Positions 35,443-44,830 of a stretch of DNA of 64,000 nucleotides are shown here, piece after piece. The notes below the pieces were generated by a model that did no database searches, was not told where the DNA came from, and worked only from the letters and a program-made list of their open reading frames with translations. Source of the DNA: Abyssalbus ytuae (GTDB lineage Bacteria > Bacteroidota > Bacteroidia > Flavobacteriales > Flavobacteriaceae); assembly GCF_022807975.1 (NCBI RefSeq), contig NZ_CP094358.1, forward strand, positions 1 to 64,000, in the 5' to 3' direction. How positions within the stretch are numbered: position 1 is the stretch's first letter; each line of letters starts with the position of its first letter. The translations under genes were made by a program, and so were the position numbers.

Positions 35443-37401
35443 TTACCTGTAATTTTCCAAACCTTGTTTTAACCAATTATAATATACATCAGCATCTGTA
35501 TATTGCTGGGGTGTATTCAACAATTTTAAATCCGGGGACATAAGTACGTAATATGGTTGTGATGCCGATTTAAAATTTAATGCCTGAAAAGTAGCCCACT
35601 TATCTCCCACTGTTTCAATGGTTTTTACACGTCCGGAATCAAACTGATAATTAAATTGCTTCTCATCAGGTAAATTCTTCCTGTCATCTACATATAACGA
35701 AATAAGTACATAATTATCTTTTAATAATGAATATACCCTGTTTTCACTCCATACATTTTCTTCCATTTTTCTACAATTCACACATGCCCATCCGGTAAAA
35801 TCCAGTAAAACAGGTTTATTGTTTTCTTCAGCATAGGCTATACCTTCGTCAAAATCTTTAAAACATGTTAATCCTAAAGGACATTCGGTTTCCTGCTCAT
35901 AAATACTGTAAAATAAAGGTGGAGGAAAACCGCTAAGAAGTTTAAGATTAGAAGATTCTGTTTTTTGCAAGCCGGGAATTAAATAAATTATAAAAGCTAT
36001 TACCAAAATACCAAAAGTAATCCTGGTGAAACCTAATTTTTTCTTAGGACCATCGTGCGGAAACTTTATTATATTAAAAATGTAAAGGGCCATTAAAACA
36101 AATATCACTATCCAGAGAGCTATAAATATTTCTCTTTTTAATAATCCCCAGTGTTGTACTAAATCTGCATTACTCAAAAACTTAAATGCAAGGGCCAGTT
36201 CAAGAAATCCTAATACCACTTTCACAGTATTCATCCAGCCACCTGATTTTGGCAAACTGTTTAACCAATTCGGGAATAATGCAAATAAAGCAAAAGGTAA
36301 TGCTAAAGCTGTCCCGAAACCGGTCATACCAGCTGTTAACTGATAGGCTCCTCCGTCAGCAGATAAAGAGCCCGCAAGCAAAGAGCCTAAAATTGGTCCT
36401 GTACAGGAAAAAGAAACTATCGCCAGGGTTAAGGCCATGAAAAAAATACCTAACATCCCCCCTACATTCGATGCCGAATCCATTTTATTTCCCCACGAAC
36501 TTGGCAGGGTTAATTCGTAATAGCCAAAAAATGAAAAGGCGAAAAATATAAATATTACAAAGAAAATAACATTTAACCACACATTGGTAGAGATATTATT
36601 CAAGATTTCGGGGTTTAAAGAATCCAGAAAATGGAAAGGTATACTTAAAAGCAAGTAGATACCTATAATAAACAAACCATATATTATTGCGTTTGTTATT
36701 CCCTTTTTCTTATCTTTTGTATGCTTTGTAAAAAAAGACACTGTTAAAGGGATCATGGGAAAAACACATGGAGTTAATAAAGCAATTAAACCGCCTAAAA
36801 AACCTAAGATAAAAATACTCAGTAATCCTTTTTCTTTATCGCCTTTGTTGGTTACATCTACTATTTTTTCGGGATTTTTAATGGAAAGCTTGAGATTTTG
36901 AGATATTTGCTGGCTTTTTTCATCAACTGTTTTTTGGGCAACGGCAACTTTGGTGCCATCTAAAGAAAAAATAAAATCTTCATCTCTGTTTATACAAACA
37001 TCTATACATGCCTGATAAAAAATATTTCCCTGAATGGATTTAATATTTTCCTTAAGGAGTTTAATACGCTGTGTTATTAAAAGTTCATTTTTAAAAAAAA
37101 CTTCATCTACTTCAAAAACTTCGCTGTACTCTCTATAGGTTTTTCCTTCTTTTGCTTCTCCCACTAACTCAAAATCTTCATTGACATTATTAAATGTAAT
37201 TTCAGTAGGCAAAGCCCCTCCGTCGGGAGTAAATTGAGAATATACATGCCATTGATCTTCTATGGCCGCAGAAAATATTAAATTGTATTCAGTTGAGTTG
37301 ATTTTTTCTACAGAATAATTCCAGGTAACCGGTTCCTGAAAATTTTGGGCATTCATTATAAAACCGGTTATCAAGGTTAAGATTAAAGTTAATTTTTTCA
37401 T
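35443..37401 (-). CDS. DsbD-type thiol:disulfide interchange protein
   Basis: A 652-residue protein that carries electrons across the inner membrane to periplasmic thiols. It has a signal peptide, an N-terminal DsbD-alpha-like domain (to about 175), a membrane domain of eight helices with redox cysteines in LLTPCVFPMIP and VSFSCTGPILG, and a C-terminal thioredoxin domain with Cys540-Val-Asn-Cys543. It overlaps tilS by one base (TAATG). It would keep periplasmic thiols reduced or repair wrong disulfides, opposite to the VKOR fusion 10 kb away. Confidence 0.9.
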   Translation of the reverse strand: MKKLTLILTLITGFIMNAQNFQEPVTWNYSVEKINSTEYNLIFSAAIEDQWHVYSQFTPDGGALPTEITFNNVNEDFELVGEAKEGKTYREYSEVFEVDEVFFKNELLITQRIKLLKENIKSIQGNIFYQACIDVCINRDEDFIFSLDGTKVAVAQKTVDEKSQQISQNLKLSIKNPEKIVDVTNKGDKEKGLLSIFILGFLGGLIALLTPCVFPMIPLTVSFFTKHTKDKKKGITNAIIYGLFIIGIYLLLSIPFHFLDSLNPEILNNISTNVWLNVIFFVIFIFFAFSFFGYYELTLPSSWGNKMDSASNVGGMLGIFFMALTLAIVSFSCTGPILGSLLAGSLSADGGAYQLTAGMTGFGTALALPFALFALFPNWLNSLPKSGGWMNTVKVVLGFLELALAFKFLSNADLVQHWGLLKREIFIALWIVIFVLMALYIFNIIKFPHDGPKKKLGFTRITFGILVIAFIIYLIPGLQKTESSNLKLLSGFPPPLFYSIYEQETECPLGLTCFKDFDEGIAYAEENNKPVLLDFTGWACVNCRKMEENVWSENRVYSLLKDNYVLISLYVDDRKNLPDEKQFNYQFDSGRVKTIETVGDKWATFQALNFKSASQPYYVLMSPDLKLLNTPQQYTDADVYYNWLKQGLENYR

Positions 37402-38708
37402 TAATGGGCTTTAATTTTAATAATTTCAGAGGTTTTTTCCGTTACTTTAAATCTATCGTCGGCTCTTTTTCCTATTACCCAAATAATCTCATTACCTGAA
37501 CATAGCAGCCATTGATTTTCTTTATCCAAAAGTGAATATTTTTCATCTTTAAAAAATTTACTCAACTTTTTTTTTCCTTTCATTCCGAAAGGATAAAAAT
37601 AGTCACCTTCTTTTCTTTTCCTTACAATTAACGGAAACTTTAACTTTTCTTTATCAATATATATAACTGAATCGTTATTTTCGTTAATCTTATTAACGGT
37701 AAAAAAACTCATCGCCAAAGGCCTCATAACATACTCTTCACCTTCATTAATAAAAAATTCCTTTAAAGAATTATTTTTTTCAGTATTCTTAATAAGGAGA
37801 TATTCACGGTCTTTAATCATTCTATGAGTAGGAGAAAAAATTTGTTTTCCACTGCCCGCAGTTAATAAAGACTCTACATCATCCCATGCAGTAAAACCAA
37901 ACTCTTTAAATATTTCGTATAAGTAAGGTTTCCGGGGTTTGAGCTTTAATAACTGTGAAACAGGTATTTTTATTATCCCCTCTTCTCTAATAAACAAACT
38001 TGATTTCAAATACTCGGTATGAGATTTTACTATTTGTGAAGACCCTTTAAGAAATTTGATGGTGTTTTGAAAATTTGAGATAAGATGAGGGTTGATTTTC
38101 CTCAGTTCCGGTATTACTTTATGTCTTAATCTGTTACGAAGATATTTGATTTCTATATTACTACTGTCTTCCCTCCATTTAATATTATTTTCAATTGCAT
38201 ATATTGTGATTTCTTCTCTGGAAAAAGGCAGCAGGGGCCTTACTACTTTTTTATTTGTGGGAGGTATTCCCGTTAAACCTTCTAAACCTGCTCCCCGGGA
38301 GAGATTAATTAAAAAAGTCTCTAAATTATCCTCAGCCTGATGCGCCGTTACTATATACCTAAAACCTAAAGCATTACTCAATTGTTTAAACCAACGGTAC
38401 CTCAACTCCCTGGCTGCCATCTGGATGGATAAATTATTATCCTCAGCATAGGATGTAGTATCAAAACTTTCAACAAAAACCTCTATATTCAAATGGTTAG
38501 CTATACTAATTACAAATTTTTCATCATCATCACTTTCCGCTCCTCGCAATTTAAAATTACAATGAGCCAACGCCACGTCTAATTTACACTTACGGCACAA
38601 ATGGGTTAATACAATACTGTCAACCCCCCCACTTACTGCCAATAGCAGTTTGGAGTTAAATAGAAAAGGAAAATTAGTGGTTATATGTTTTTTAAAACTA
38701 TTCAGCAC
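37401..38708 (-). CDS. tilS: tRNA(Ile)-lysidine synthase
   Basis: ATP-dependent enzyme that adds lysine to C34 of the CAU-anticodon isoleucine tRNA, changing its decoding to AUA; essential. The PP-loop AVSGGVDSIVL lies near residue 26, followed by ALAHCNFKLRG and the RELRYRWF motif. The C-terminal region (VRKRKEGDYFYPFGMKGKKK) is the TilS substrate-binding domain. At 435 residues it is a normal length. It overlaps the dsbD-like gene and is 10 bases after the lipase gene. Confidence 0.95.
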   Translation of the reverse strand: MLNSFKKHITTNFPFLFNSKLLLAVSGGVDSIVLTHLCRKCKLDVALAHCNFKLRGAESDDDEKFVISIANHLNIEVFVESFDTTSYAEDNNLSIQMAARELRYRWFKQLSNALGFRYIVTAHQAEDNLETFLINLSRGAGLEGLTGIPPTNKKVVRPLLPFSREEITIYAIENNIKWREDSSNIEIKYLRNRLRHKVIPELRKINPHLISNFQNTIKFLKGSSQIVKSHTEYLKSSLFIREEGIIKIPVSQLLKLKPRKPYLYEIFKEFGFTAWDDVESLLTAGSGKQIFSPTHRMIKDREYLLIKNTEKNNSLKEFFINEGEEYVMRPLAMSFFTVNKINENNDSVIYIDKEKLKFPLIVRKRKEGDYFYPFGMKGKKKLSKFFKDEKYSLLDKENQWLLCSGNEIIWVIGKRADDRFKVTEKTSEIIKIKAH

Positions 38709-38718
38709 ACTTTAAGAT

Positions 38719-39546
38719 TTATAAGTTTGATTCCATCCATTCAATAATTGTATTTATAACGTCTTCTCTTTCCATATCATTATGTAACTCATGATAAGCA
38801 TCTTCATATAATTTCAGGGTGGTATAAGGTGCTGTTTTAGCAAACTCAACAGTGGCTTTATGGTCAATAAGTTTATCTCCTGTACCATGTAATACCAAAA
38901 GAGGTACCGATAAGGTATGGGATTTATCTATGGCAAACTCGCCTGCTTCCATTACAGGAAAAGAAAAATTAGGACTTATTTTATCGTGCACGAGTTTATC
39001 GTCCATATATTTCTGAACTTCAGAATCAATTCTCGATATGGTTTTCGGGTCAACACCACTGGGTAAAGTAATAGACGGATATACCTTTTGCATAACTCTG
39101 CCCACTATCATTTTCCATTTAGGCGGTTGCATTGCAAGTTTTAAAAACGGGCTTGTTACCACCGCTCCTTTAATTCCCGGCTGCCTGCGCATTATATAAT
39201 TTAATACCACATTTCCCCCCATACTGTGCCCATATAAAAAAACAGGTATGTTTCCAAAAACTTCTTCAGTTTTTTTAAATACTTCTTTTACACTGTCCAG
39301 AAGTGCCTGATAACCCGGACAGTGCCCTCTTTTTCCTTCACTATGCCCATGCCCAAAATGATCAAAAGTAATAACACCAAACTGTTTATAAATCAATTCC
39401 GGAACCACAAAGTCAGAATACCGGCCACTGTGTTCCCCCATACCATGAACAAGCAATACTACCGCTTTTATTTTTTGCGGCATCCAATACTGACCAAACA
39501 ATTGTTTTTTGTGTGAATTAAAATAAAACTCCTGATGCTTCATCAA
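38719..39546 (-). CDS. Alpha/beta hydrolase, lysophospholipase / monoacylglycerol lipase family
   Basis: A 275-residue serine hydrolase. The nucleophile elbow is GHSMGG (FLYGHSMGGNVVLNY), preceded by the oxyanion motif LLVHGMGEHSGRYSDF, with the acid in LHGTGDKLIDH and a histidine in YEDAYHELHND. This is the Hydrolase_4 pattern of lysophospholipase L2 and monoglyceride lipases. There is no signal peptide. It is the first gene of a lipase-tilS-dsbD-like operon; a TATATTTG motif lies upstream. Confidence 0.9.
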   Translation of the reverse strand: MMKHQEFYFNSHKKQLFGQYWMPQKIKAVVLLVHGMGEHSGRYSDFVVPELIYKQFGVITFDHFGHGHSEGKRGHCPGYQALLDSVKEVFKKTEEVFGNIPVFLYGHSMGGNVVLNYIMRRQPGIKGAVVTSPFLKLAMQPPKWKMIVGRVMQKVYPSITLPSGVDPKTISRIDSEVQKYMDDKLVHDKISPNFSFPVMEAGEFAIDKSHTLSVPLLVLHGTGDKLIDHKATVEFAKTAPYTTLKLYEDAYHELHNDMEREDVINTIIEWMESNL

Positions 39547-39597
39547 AGAAATTTAAGGTAAGCTGAAAACAAATTTAATTATACTTTGTGCATTATT

Positions 39598-39605
39598 CAA
39601 ATATA
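39598..39605 (-). promoter_or_regulatory. Bacteroidota-type -7 motif upstream of the lipase gene
   Basis: TATATTTG on the minus strand matches the TAnnTTTG consensus and lies 52 bases before the start codon. I do not see a good -33 TTG at the right spacing, so this is tentative. Confidence 0.35.
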
Positions 39606-39699
39606 CGATTTTGTATGTTCTCTCTATTTACTGTTATGATAATAATCATTTTCAAGCTTTTAGTTTTTAACTAACTTATTTTTCCTTAAATTTAAGGAT

Positions 39700-40395
39700 A
39701 TGAGCAATAAGACGACTAAACAACAAAACCACGAGGAATTTGGCAAGAAAATTTTGTCTGCAGTACCACATTTACATCCCTATGTAAAACACAGGTTATA
39801 TATTTTTGAAACCTCAGGTATAATACCAAGAAACATGTATAAAATTTCAGGTATTATTGACGATGCAATTTTACAATACTACGAAACCTTTGAACAGGAA
39901 GATGTTGATTCTATAGAATTAAAATTAAGATTATTCAGGTTGACAAATGAAAGACTCGATGAACTTCAAAAAAATGAGGAATGGCATCTTAACACCTTAA
40001 GTACCAGTAAAATTTTAAAAAAAGAACTTAATCAACTTGAAGAAAAATTTAAACTTGATATTGATGAAGATTTAATAATGGATGAAGAATTAGATGATAT
40101 TTCATATCATCAGGGAGAAGAACAAAAAGAAAGATTTTTATATGATGATGCTGAACAGAATATTATTAAATCACTGGAAATTAATGATCTGAGGTCTGAA
40201 ATGAATACTGAAAAAAGGAAAAGATTAAACAAAATATACAGTTGGTTACCCGTTGAAACTTCTAACCTTATAGACTTATATGTATTTGGCAAATTAAACT
40301 ATCAGGAAATAGGAATTGTTAAAAATATTGATGCCGGTGAAGTAAAAAAAATAATTACAACCGTAAGAAAAAGTTTCAGGAAAAATCTGGATTAA
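39700..40395 (+). CDS. Sigma-70-like protein (region 4 type HTH), function uncertain
   Basis: A 231-residue acidic protein. The N-terminal 80 residues (HPYVKHRLYIFETSGIIPRN) could resemble a region-2-like helix bundle, the middle is charged coil, and the last 60 residues (SWLPVETSNLIDLYVFGKLN, then YQEIGIVKNIDAGEVKKIIT) have the layout of a sigma region 4 helix-turn-helix. It is longer and less canonical than ECF sigma factors and may be a divergent sigma or an unrelated regulator. It overlaps the end of pabB by 4 bases tail to tail. Confidence 0.6.
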   Translation: MSNKTTKQQNHEEFGKKILSAVPHLHPYVKHRLYIFETSGIIPRNMYKISGIIDDAILQYYETFEQEDVDSIELKLRLFRLTNERLDELQKNEEWHLNTLSTSKILKKELNQLEEKFKLDIDEDLIMDEELDDISYHQGEEQKERFLYDDAEQNIIKSLEINDLRSEMNTEKRKRLNKIYSWLPVETSNLIDLYVFGKLNYQEIGIVKNIDAGEVKKIITTVRKSFRKNLD

Positions 40396-41696
40396 GCTTC
40401 TTCCAAAACCTGCCTCATTGCCTTTGCTTTTATCAGGCATTCTTCGTATTCTTTTTCAGGAACAGATTTAGACGTGATAGCCCCTCCTACTGAATAGGAA
40501 ACATATTTTTGTGTTTTATTATACAAAATACTTCTTATTATTACATTAAAATCAAAATCGCCGTTAGGAGAAAAATACCCCACAGTCCCGCTATACAAAC
40601 CCCTTTTGGTTTCTTCCAGCTCTTCAATTATTTTCATAGCCGATATTTTTGGTGCCCCGGTCATACTCCCCATGGGAAAAGTTGCTTTAATGATATCTAC
40701 AGCATGAACTCCTTTATCTACTTTTGCTTCAACAGTTGAAATCATTTGATGAACCTGTTCAAAGGTATATACTTTACAAAGCTCCCCAACTTTAACCGAT
40801 CCTTTTAGTGCAATTTTAGAAAGGTCATTTCTAACCAGATCAACTATCATAATATTTTCTGACCTTTCCTTAGGATCATTTTCAAGCGAAAACTTAAAAA
40901 GGTCATCCTCCTGAAGGGTTGCTGCCCGTTTTGCCGTGCCTTTTATAGGTTGTGATATAACTTTTTCTCCTTCTTTTCTCAAATACCTCTCGGGAGAAGC
41001 TGATAATAAATATTTATCATTAACCTTCATAAAAGTTGCAAAAGGAGGCTTGGATATAGAATTTAACTTTTTATAAGTTTCAACCGGATTAATTTGGGTA
41101 TTCAACGCGTAAAACTCCTGGCAAAAATTAGCTTCATAAATATCTCCCCTGTGTATGTGCTCCAGCATTTTAATAACTTTCTCGTAATATTCCTCTTTAT
41201 GAATCCTCAATTTTATTTTTATTTCATTGCCATTAGCAAAATTTTCTGTTTCCCGGCTTTGAAAACTACATATCTCTTCAAAATCAGAATAAATATCATC
41301 ATCAGCCAATAACAGGTAATTAAAAACTACCTCGTCAGCTTTTATTGCGATTATTTTTTTGGGTTGAAAAAAATATAAATCCGGAAAAAATAAACCATCA
41401 TAATTATCAGAACTAAGGGTTTCCAAATCATTTTTAAGGTCGTAAGTCAGATAACCAAAAATCCAGTCGTTGGTTGCAGATTGATATTCTTTTAAATCAT
41501 CAAACGCGTTGTGATAATCGGTTTTTAATGAGGTTAAAGCATCAACTGCCAGAACAGCATCAAAACTTGAATGTTCCTGTTTATAATTATTACTGTCTAA
41601 CCAAACAACATCATCAAACTGTTGAGACCAGTTTAAAAGGTTGCGTTTAAACAAATCTATATCATCAACTTTAAAAGATTTTCCGGTTCTGATCAT
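40392..41696 (-). CDS. pabB: Aminodeoxychorismate synthase component I
   Basis: Chorismate-binding enzyme that makes 4-amino-4-deoxychorismate for folate with ammonia from PabA. The 434-residue protein has the C-terminal chorismate-enzyme motifs SQPIKGTAKR, DLVRNDLSKIA and FPMGSMTGAPKISAMKIIEE. The PIKGT motif (lysine in place of PIAGT) is typical of PabB rather than TrpE. There is no fused PabC. It is divergent from the arginine operon leader. Confidence 0.87.
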   Translation of the reverse strand: MIRTGKSFKVDDIDLFKRNLLNWSQQFDDVVWLDSNNYKQEHSSFDAVLAVDALTSLKTDYHNAFDDLKEYQSATNDWIFGYLTYDLKNDLETLSSDNYDGLFFPDLYFFQPKKIIAIKADEVVFNYLLLADDDIYSDFEEICSFQSRETENFANGNEIKIKLRIHKEEYYEKVIKMLEHIHRGDIYEANFCQEFYALNTQINPVETYKKLNSISKPPFATFMKVNDKYLLSASPERYLRKEGEKVISQPIKGTAKRAATLQEDDLFKFSLENDPKERSENIMIVDLVRNDLSKIALKGSVKVGELCKVYTFEQVHQMISTVEAKVDKGVHAVDIIKATFPMGSMTGAPKISAMKIIEELEETKRGLYSGTVGYFSPNGDFDFNVIIRSILYNKTQKYVSYSVGGAITSKSVPEKEYEECLIKAKAMRQVLEEA

Positions 41697-41812
41697 TGAA
41701 TTATACTAGTGCAGATTTGTTACAAATTTAACAAACTATCAAATATTTAATTAAAAATATTTTTATAATATTGTCCTACCAAAACAGTCATTGTTAACTA
41801 AGCAAAATAAAA

Positions 41813-41923
41813 ATGCAAAACAATTCAAAAACTACTACATACTTAAAGAGTACCACTGTTGCTCTAAGAGTTGTTTTTGCTATTACACCTTTTCGTACGT
41901 TAACACCCCGTCGCCGCCCGTAA
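41813..41923 (+). CDS. arg operon leader peptide (36 residues, Arg-rich end)
   Basis: A short frame starting MQNNSKTTTYLKSTTVALRV and ending FRTLTPRRRP. Five of 36 codons are Arg, three of them consecutive (CGT CGC CGC) and two codons before the stop. These lie in the loop of a hairpin (ACACCC at 41903 with GGGTGT at 41924-41929), and a second hairpin with a T-rich tail follows before the arginine operon. Stalling at Arg codons when charged tRNA-Arg is scarce would disrupt the first hairpin. This matches the logic of ribosome-mediated attenuation; I infer control by arginine. The only other frame covering the region on the opposite strand has no supporting context. Confidence 0.7.
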   Translation: MQNNSKTTTYLKSTTVALRVVFAITPFRTLTPRRRP

Positions 41924-41967
41924 GGGTGTATTTTAGTTTTGGAATCAGGTGAGTCCGGTTCCGTTTT
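41903..41967 (+). terminator. Attenuator hairpins of the arg leader
   Basis: First hairpin: ACACCC (41903-41908) with GGGTGT (41924-41929), spanning the Arg codons. Second, terminator-like: GGAATC-A-GG (41941-41949) with CC-GGTTCC (41955-41962), loop TGAGT, followed by GTTTTC. Alternative pairing exists: CACCT at 41886-41890 with AGGTG at 41947-41951 would break the terminator. The order codons, switch, terminator is as expected for an attenuator. Confidence 0.6.
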
Positions 41968-42018
41968 CAACAAAACAGTTTTCATTATTTTTTAATCAAA
42001 TTAATTTTTAAGCCAATA

Positions 42019-42639
42019 ATGCAAATAGTTATTGCTAATAAGTCACATAGCAAGTATGCACAAATTATATGTGACACTATTGAAGAATCGGCAAAGCAGC
42101 GAGGAACAGGTATTGCAAAACGTTCTCCGGAATATATTATGAAAAAACTGGAAAATGAAAATGCCATTATAGCTCTTGACGGAGATAAATTTGCCGGGGT
42201 TTGTTATATAGAAATATGGGAAGAAGGAAAATTTGTAGCCCATTCCGGCCTCATTGTAGTTCCAGAATACAGGGCACAAGGCCTTGCCAAACAAATAAAA
42301 AAGAGAATTTTTGAGTACAGCCGGAAAAAATTCCCGAACGCAAAAATTATTGGGATAACTACAGGATTAGCAGTAATGAAAATTAACTATGAATTAGGCT
42401 ACAAACCCGTAACTTTTTCAGAATTAACAGTAGATCCTACTTTCTGGAATGGCTGCCAGACTTGTGTAAATTATGATGTGTTAACACGAACCAACCGAAA
42501 AATGTGTTTGTGTACCGGCATGCTTTATGACCCTGCCGATAAAAAAATGCAAAAACATGATTATGACAATAAAGTATATAAAAGACTAAAAAACATAAAA
42601 GAATCTATTTTTTTAAAAAAAGATAAAAACAAAAATTAA
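42019..42639 (+). CDS. GNAT acetyltransferase at the head of the arg operon
   Basis: A 206-residue GNAT-fold enzyme with the acyl-CoA loop in VPEYRAQGLAKQIKK and unusual cysteines near the C-terminus (NGCQTCVNYD, MCLCTG). No argA or argJ is present in the operon, and in Bacteroidota this gene usually leads the arg genes, so it probably acylates glutamate (acetyl or succinyl) as the first step. That function is inferred from position and fold. It ends 5 bases before argG. Confidence 0.78.
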   Translation: MQIVIANKSHSKYAQIICDTIEESAKQRGTGIAKRSPEYIMKKLENENAIIALDGDKFAGVCYIEIWEEGKFVAHSGLIVVPEYRAQGLAKQIKKRIFEYSRKKFPNAKIIGITTGLAVMKINYELGYKPVTFSELTVDPTFWNGCQTCVNYDVLTRTNRKMCLCTGMLYDPADKKMQKHDYDNKVYKRLKNIKESIFLKKDKNKN

Positions 42640-42644
42640 ACACC

Positions 42645-43835
42645 ATGAAAAAATTAGTATTGGCGTATAGTGGCGGATTAGACACTTCTTATTGTGCCAA
42701 ATTCCTTTCTGAAGAAGGTTATGAAGTTCATGCTGTAAGTGTGAATACAGGAGGTTTTTCTAAAGATGAAATAAAAAATATTGAAAAAAAAGCTTTACAA
42801 TTAGGGGTAAGCTCATACATATCAATTGATGCGGTTAAAAGCTTTTATGACAAAGTAGTTAAATATTTAATCTTTGGAAATATTTTAAAAAATAATACCT
42901 ATCCCCTTTCGGTAAGTGCCGAAAGAATTGTACAAGCTCTGGAAATAATTATTTACGCAAAAAAGATAGGAGCAAAATATATTGCTCATGGTAGCACAGG
43001 TGCCGGTAACGACCAGGTACGGTTTGATATGATTTTTCAGGTATTGGCACCAAACATTAAAATTATTACTCCCATAAGAGATCTTAAATTATCCCGACAA
43101 GACGAAATTGAATATCTTAAAAGTAAAGGAGTGGATATGTCATGGCAAAAAGCAAAATATTCCATTAATAAAGGATTATGGGGAACAAGTGTCGGAGGTG
43201 CCGAGACCCTTACATCTCACCTTCCCCTGCCGGAAGAAGCCTATCCAAGTCAATTAAAAAATAACGGATCCCAGAAAATCAAATTGTCTTTTGAGAAAGG
43301 AGAACTGGTCGCAATAGATGGTAAAAATGACAGCCCTGTAAATAATATAGAAAAGTTGAATGCTATTGCTTCACAATTTGCAATAGGGCGCGATATTCAT
43401 GTGGGAGATACAATTATCGGAATTAAAGGAAGGGTTGGTTTTGAAGCTGCAGCTCCTTTAATAATTATAAAAAGTCACCACACCCTCGAAAAACATGTGC
43501 TTACCAAATGGCAACAACAACATAAAGAATATTTGGCTAACTGGTATGGAATGTTACTTCATGAAGGACAATATTTAGATGAAGTAATGAGAAATATTGA
43601 AGCCTTTTTAGAAGATTCTCAAAAACACGTTTCCGGCGATGTATACGTAACTTTACACCCATACAGGTTTACTATAGACGGAATTCAGTCAAAACACGAC
43701 CTTATGAATGCCTCATTCGGAAGCTATGGAGAAATGAATAAAGGGTGGACAGCCACCGAAGCAAAAGGCTTTATTAAAATTTTATCTAATTCTGCCAAAA
43801 TACACCAGGCAGTAAACAAAGTAAATTATGATTAA
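42645..43835 (+). CDS. argG: Argininosuccinate synthase
   Basis: Joins citrulline and aspartate with ATP to make argininosuccinate. The 396-residue protein starts with the PP-loop LAYSGGLDTSYCAKFL, has AHGSTGAGNDQVRFD for citrulline and aspartate binding, and RVGFEAAAP toward the C-terminus. It overlaps argC by 8 bases. Length is normal. Confidence 0.95.
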   Translation: MKKLVLAYSGGLDTSYCAKFLSEEGYEVHAVSVNTGGFSKDEIKNIEKKALQLGVSSYISIDAVKSFYDKVVKYLIFGNILKNNTYPLSVSAERIVQALEIIIYAKKIGAKYIAHGSTGAGNDQVRFDMIFQVLAPNIKIITPIRDLKLSRQDEIEYLKSKGVDMSWQKAKYSINKGLWGTSVGGAETLTSHLPLPEEAYPSQLKNNGSQKIKLSFEKGELVAIDGKNDSPVNNIEKLNAIASQFAIGRDIHVGDTIIGIKGRVGFEAAAPLIIIKSHHTLEKHVLTKWQQQHKEYLANWYGMLLHEGQYLDEVMRNIEAFLEDSQKHVSGDVYVTLHPYRFTIDGIQSKHDLMNASFGSYGEMNKGWTATEAKGFIKILSNSAKIHQAVNKVNYD

Positions 43836-44802
43836 AGCAGGAATAATAGGAGGCTCGGGATATACCGGGGGCGAACTGATCAGAATTTTGCTTAACCATC
43901 CACAGGTTGAAATTGATTTTGTGTACAGTACCACCAAAGCAGAAAAACCGGTAAGTGATGCTCACGAAGATTTACTGGGTGTTACCAACATACGATTTAG
44001 CAGCCAAATTAATAAAGAAGTTGATGTATTATTTCTTTGTCTGGGTCACGGAAACTCCAAAACATTCTTAACAGAGAATAATTTTTCCGGTAAAACAAAA
44101 ATTATTGATTTAAGTAATGATTTCAGATTAAAAAATGATTCGGTTTTTGAAGGTAAAGAATTTGTGTACGGCCTGCCCGAATTACAAAAAAATAGGATAA
44201 AATCTGCTCAGTATATTGCCAATCCGGGTTGTTTTGCTACCGCCATACAACTGGCTTTGCTTCCTTTAGCTCAAAATAAACTTTTAAACAACGAGGTACA
44301 TATTAATGCCATTACAGGCAGTACAGGAGCTGGAGTTCAGCTTTCCCCTTCCTCTCATTTTAGCTGGAGAAACAATAATATATCATGGTACAAACCATTT
44401 ACCCATCAGCATTTAGGAGAAATAAGTGAGAGTATAGAAAAACTTAACAATAGCAAATCTAATATCTATTTCTTACCATACAGGGGAAATTTTACCCGGG
44501 GCATATTAGCTTCATGCTATACCAAATATGATGGTAGCCGTAAAGAAGCAGAAGAACTATACCGTTCCTATTATGCAGAAGCAGTTTTTACTAAAATTTC
44601 AGAAAAAGAAATACACCTCAAACAAGTTGTGAATACAAACAATTGCCATCTTCATATACATATACATGACGATGTATTATTAATCACAAGTGTTATTGAT
44701 AATCTTTTAAAAGGAGCTTCAGGACAAGCGGTTCAAAATATGAATTTAATGTTCGGATTTAATGAAAACGAAGGGCTTAATTTAAAAGCCTCTTACTTTT
44801 AA
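43828..44802 (+). CDS. argC: N-acyl-gamma-glutamyl-phosphate reductase
   Basis: NADPH-dependent reduction of N-acylglutamyl phosphate to the semialdehyde. The 324-residue protein has GGSGYTGGELIRIL at the N-terminus, the catalytic cysteine in ANPGCFATAI and the ASGQAVQNMNLMFGF end motif. In the arg operon between argG and argD. Confidence 0.95.
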   Translation: MIKAGIIGGSGYTGGELIRILLNHPQVEIDFVYSTTKAEKPVSDAHEDLLGVTNIRFSSQINKEVDVLFLCLGHGNSKTFLTENNFSGKTKIIDLSNDFRLKNDSVFEGKEFVYGLPELQKNRIKSAQYIANPGCFATAIQLALLPLAQNKLLNNEVHINAITGSTGAGVQLSPSSHFSWRNNNISWYKPFTHQHLGEISESIEKLNNSKSNIYFLPYRGNFTRGILASCYTKYDGSRKEAEELYRSYYAEAVFTKISEKEIHLKQVVNTNNCHLHIHIHDDVLLITSVIDNLLKGASGQAVQNMNLMFGFNENEGLNLKASYF

Positions 44803-44830
44803 CCAACCACATGTTTTAAATATAACAAAA

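Noticed and set aside
41794-41985. Minus-strand 63-codon frame over the arg leader
   Set aside because: It is the complement of the Arg-rich leader and hairpins; codon order and context support the plus-strand leader, and the minus frame has no partner gene or motif.
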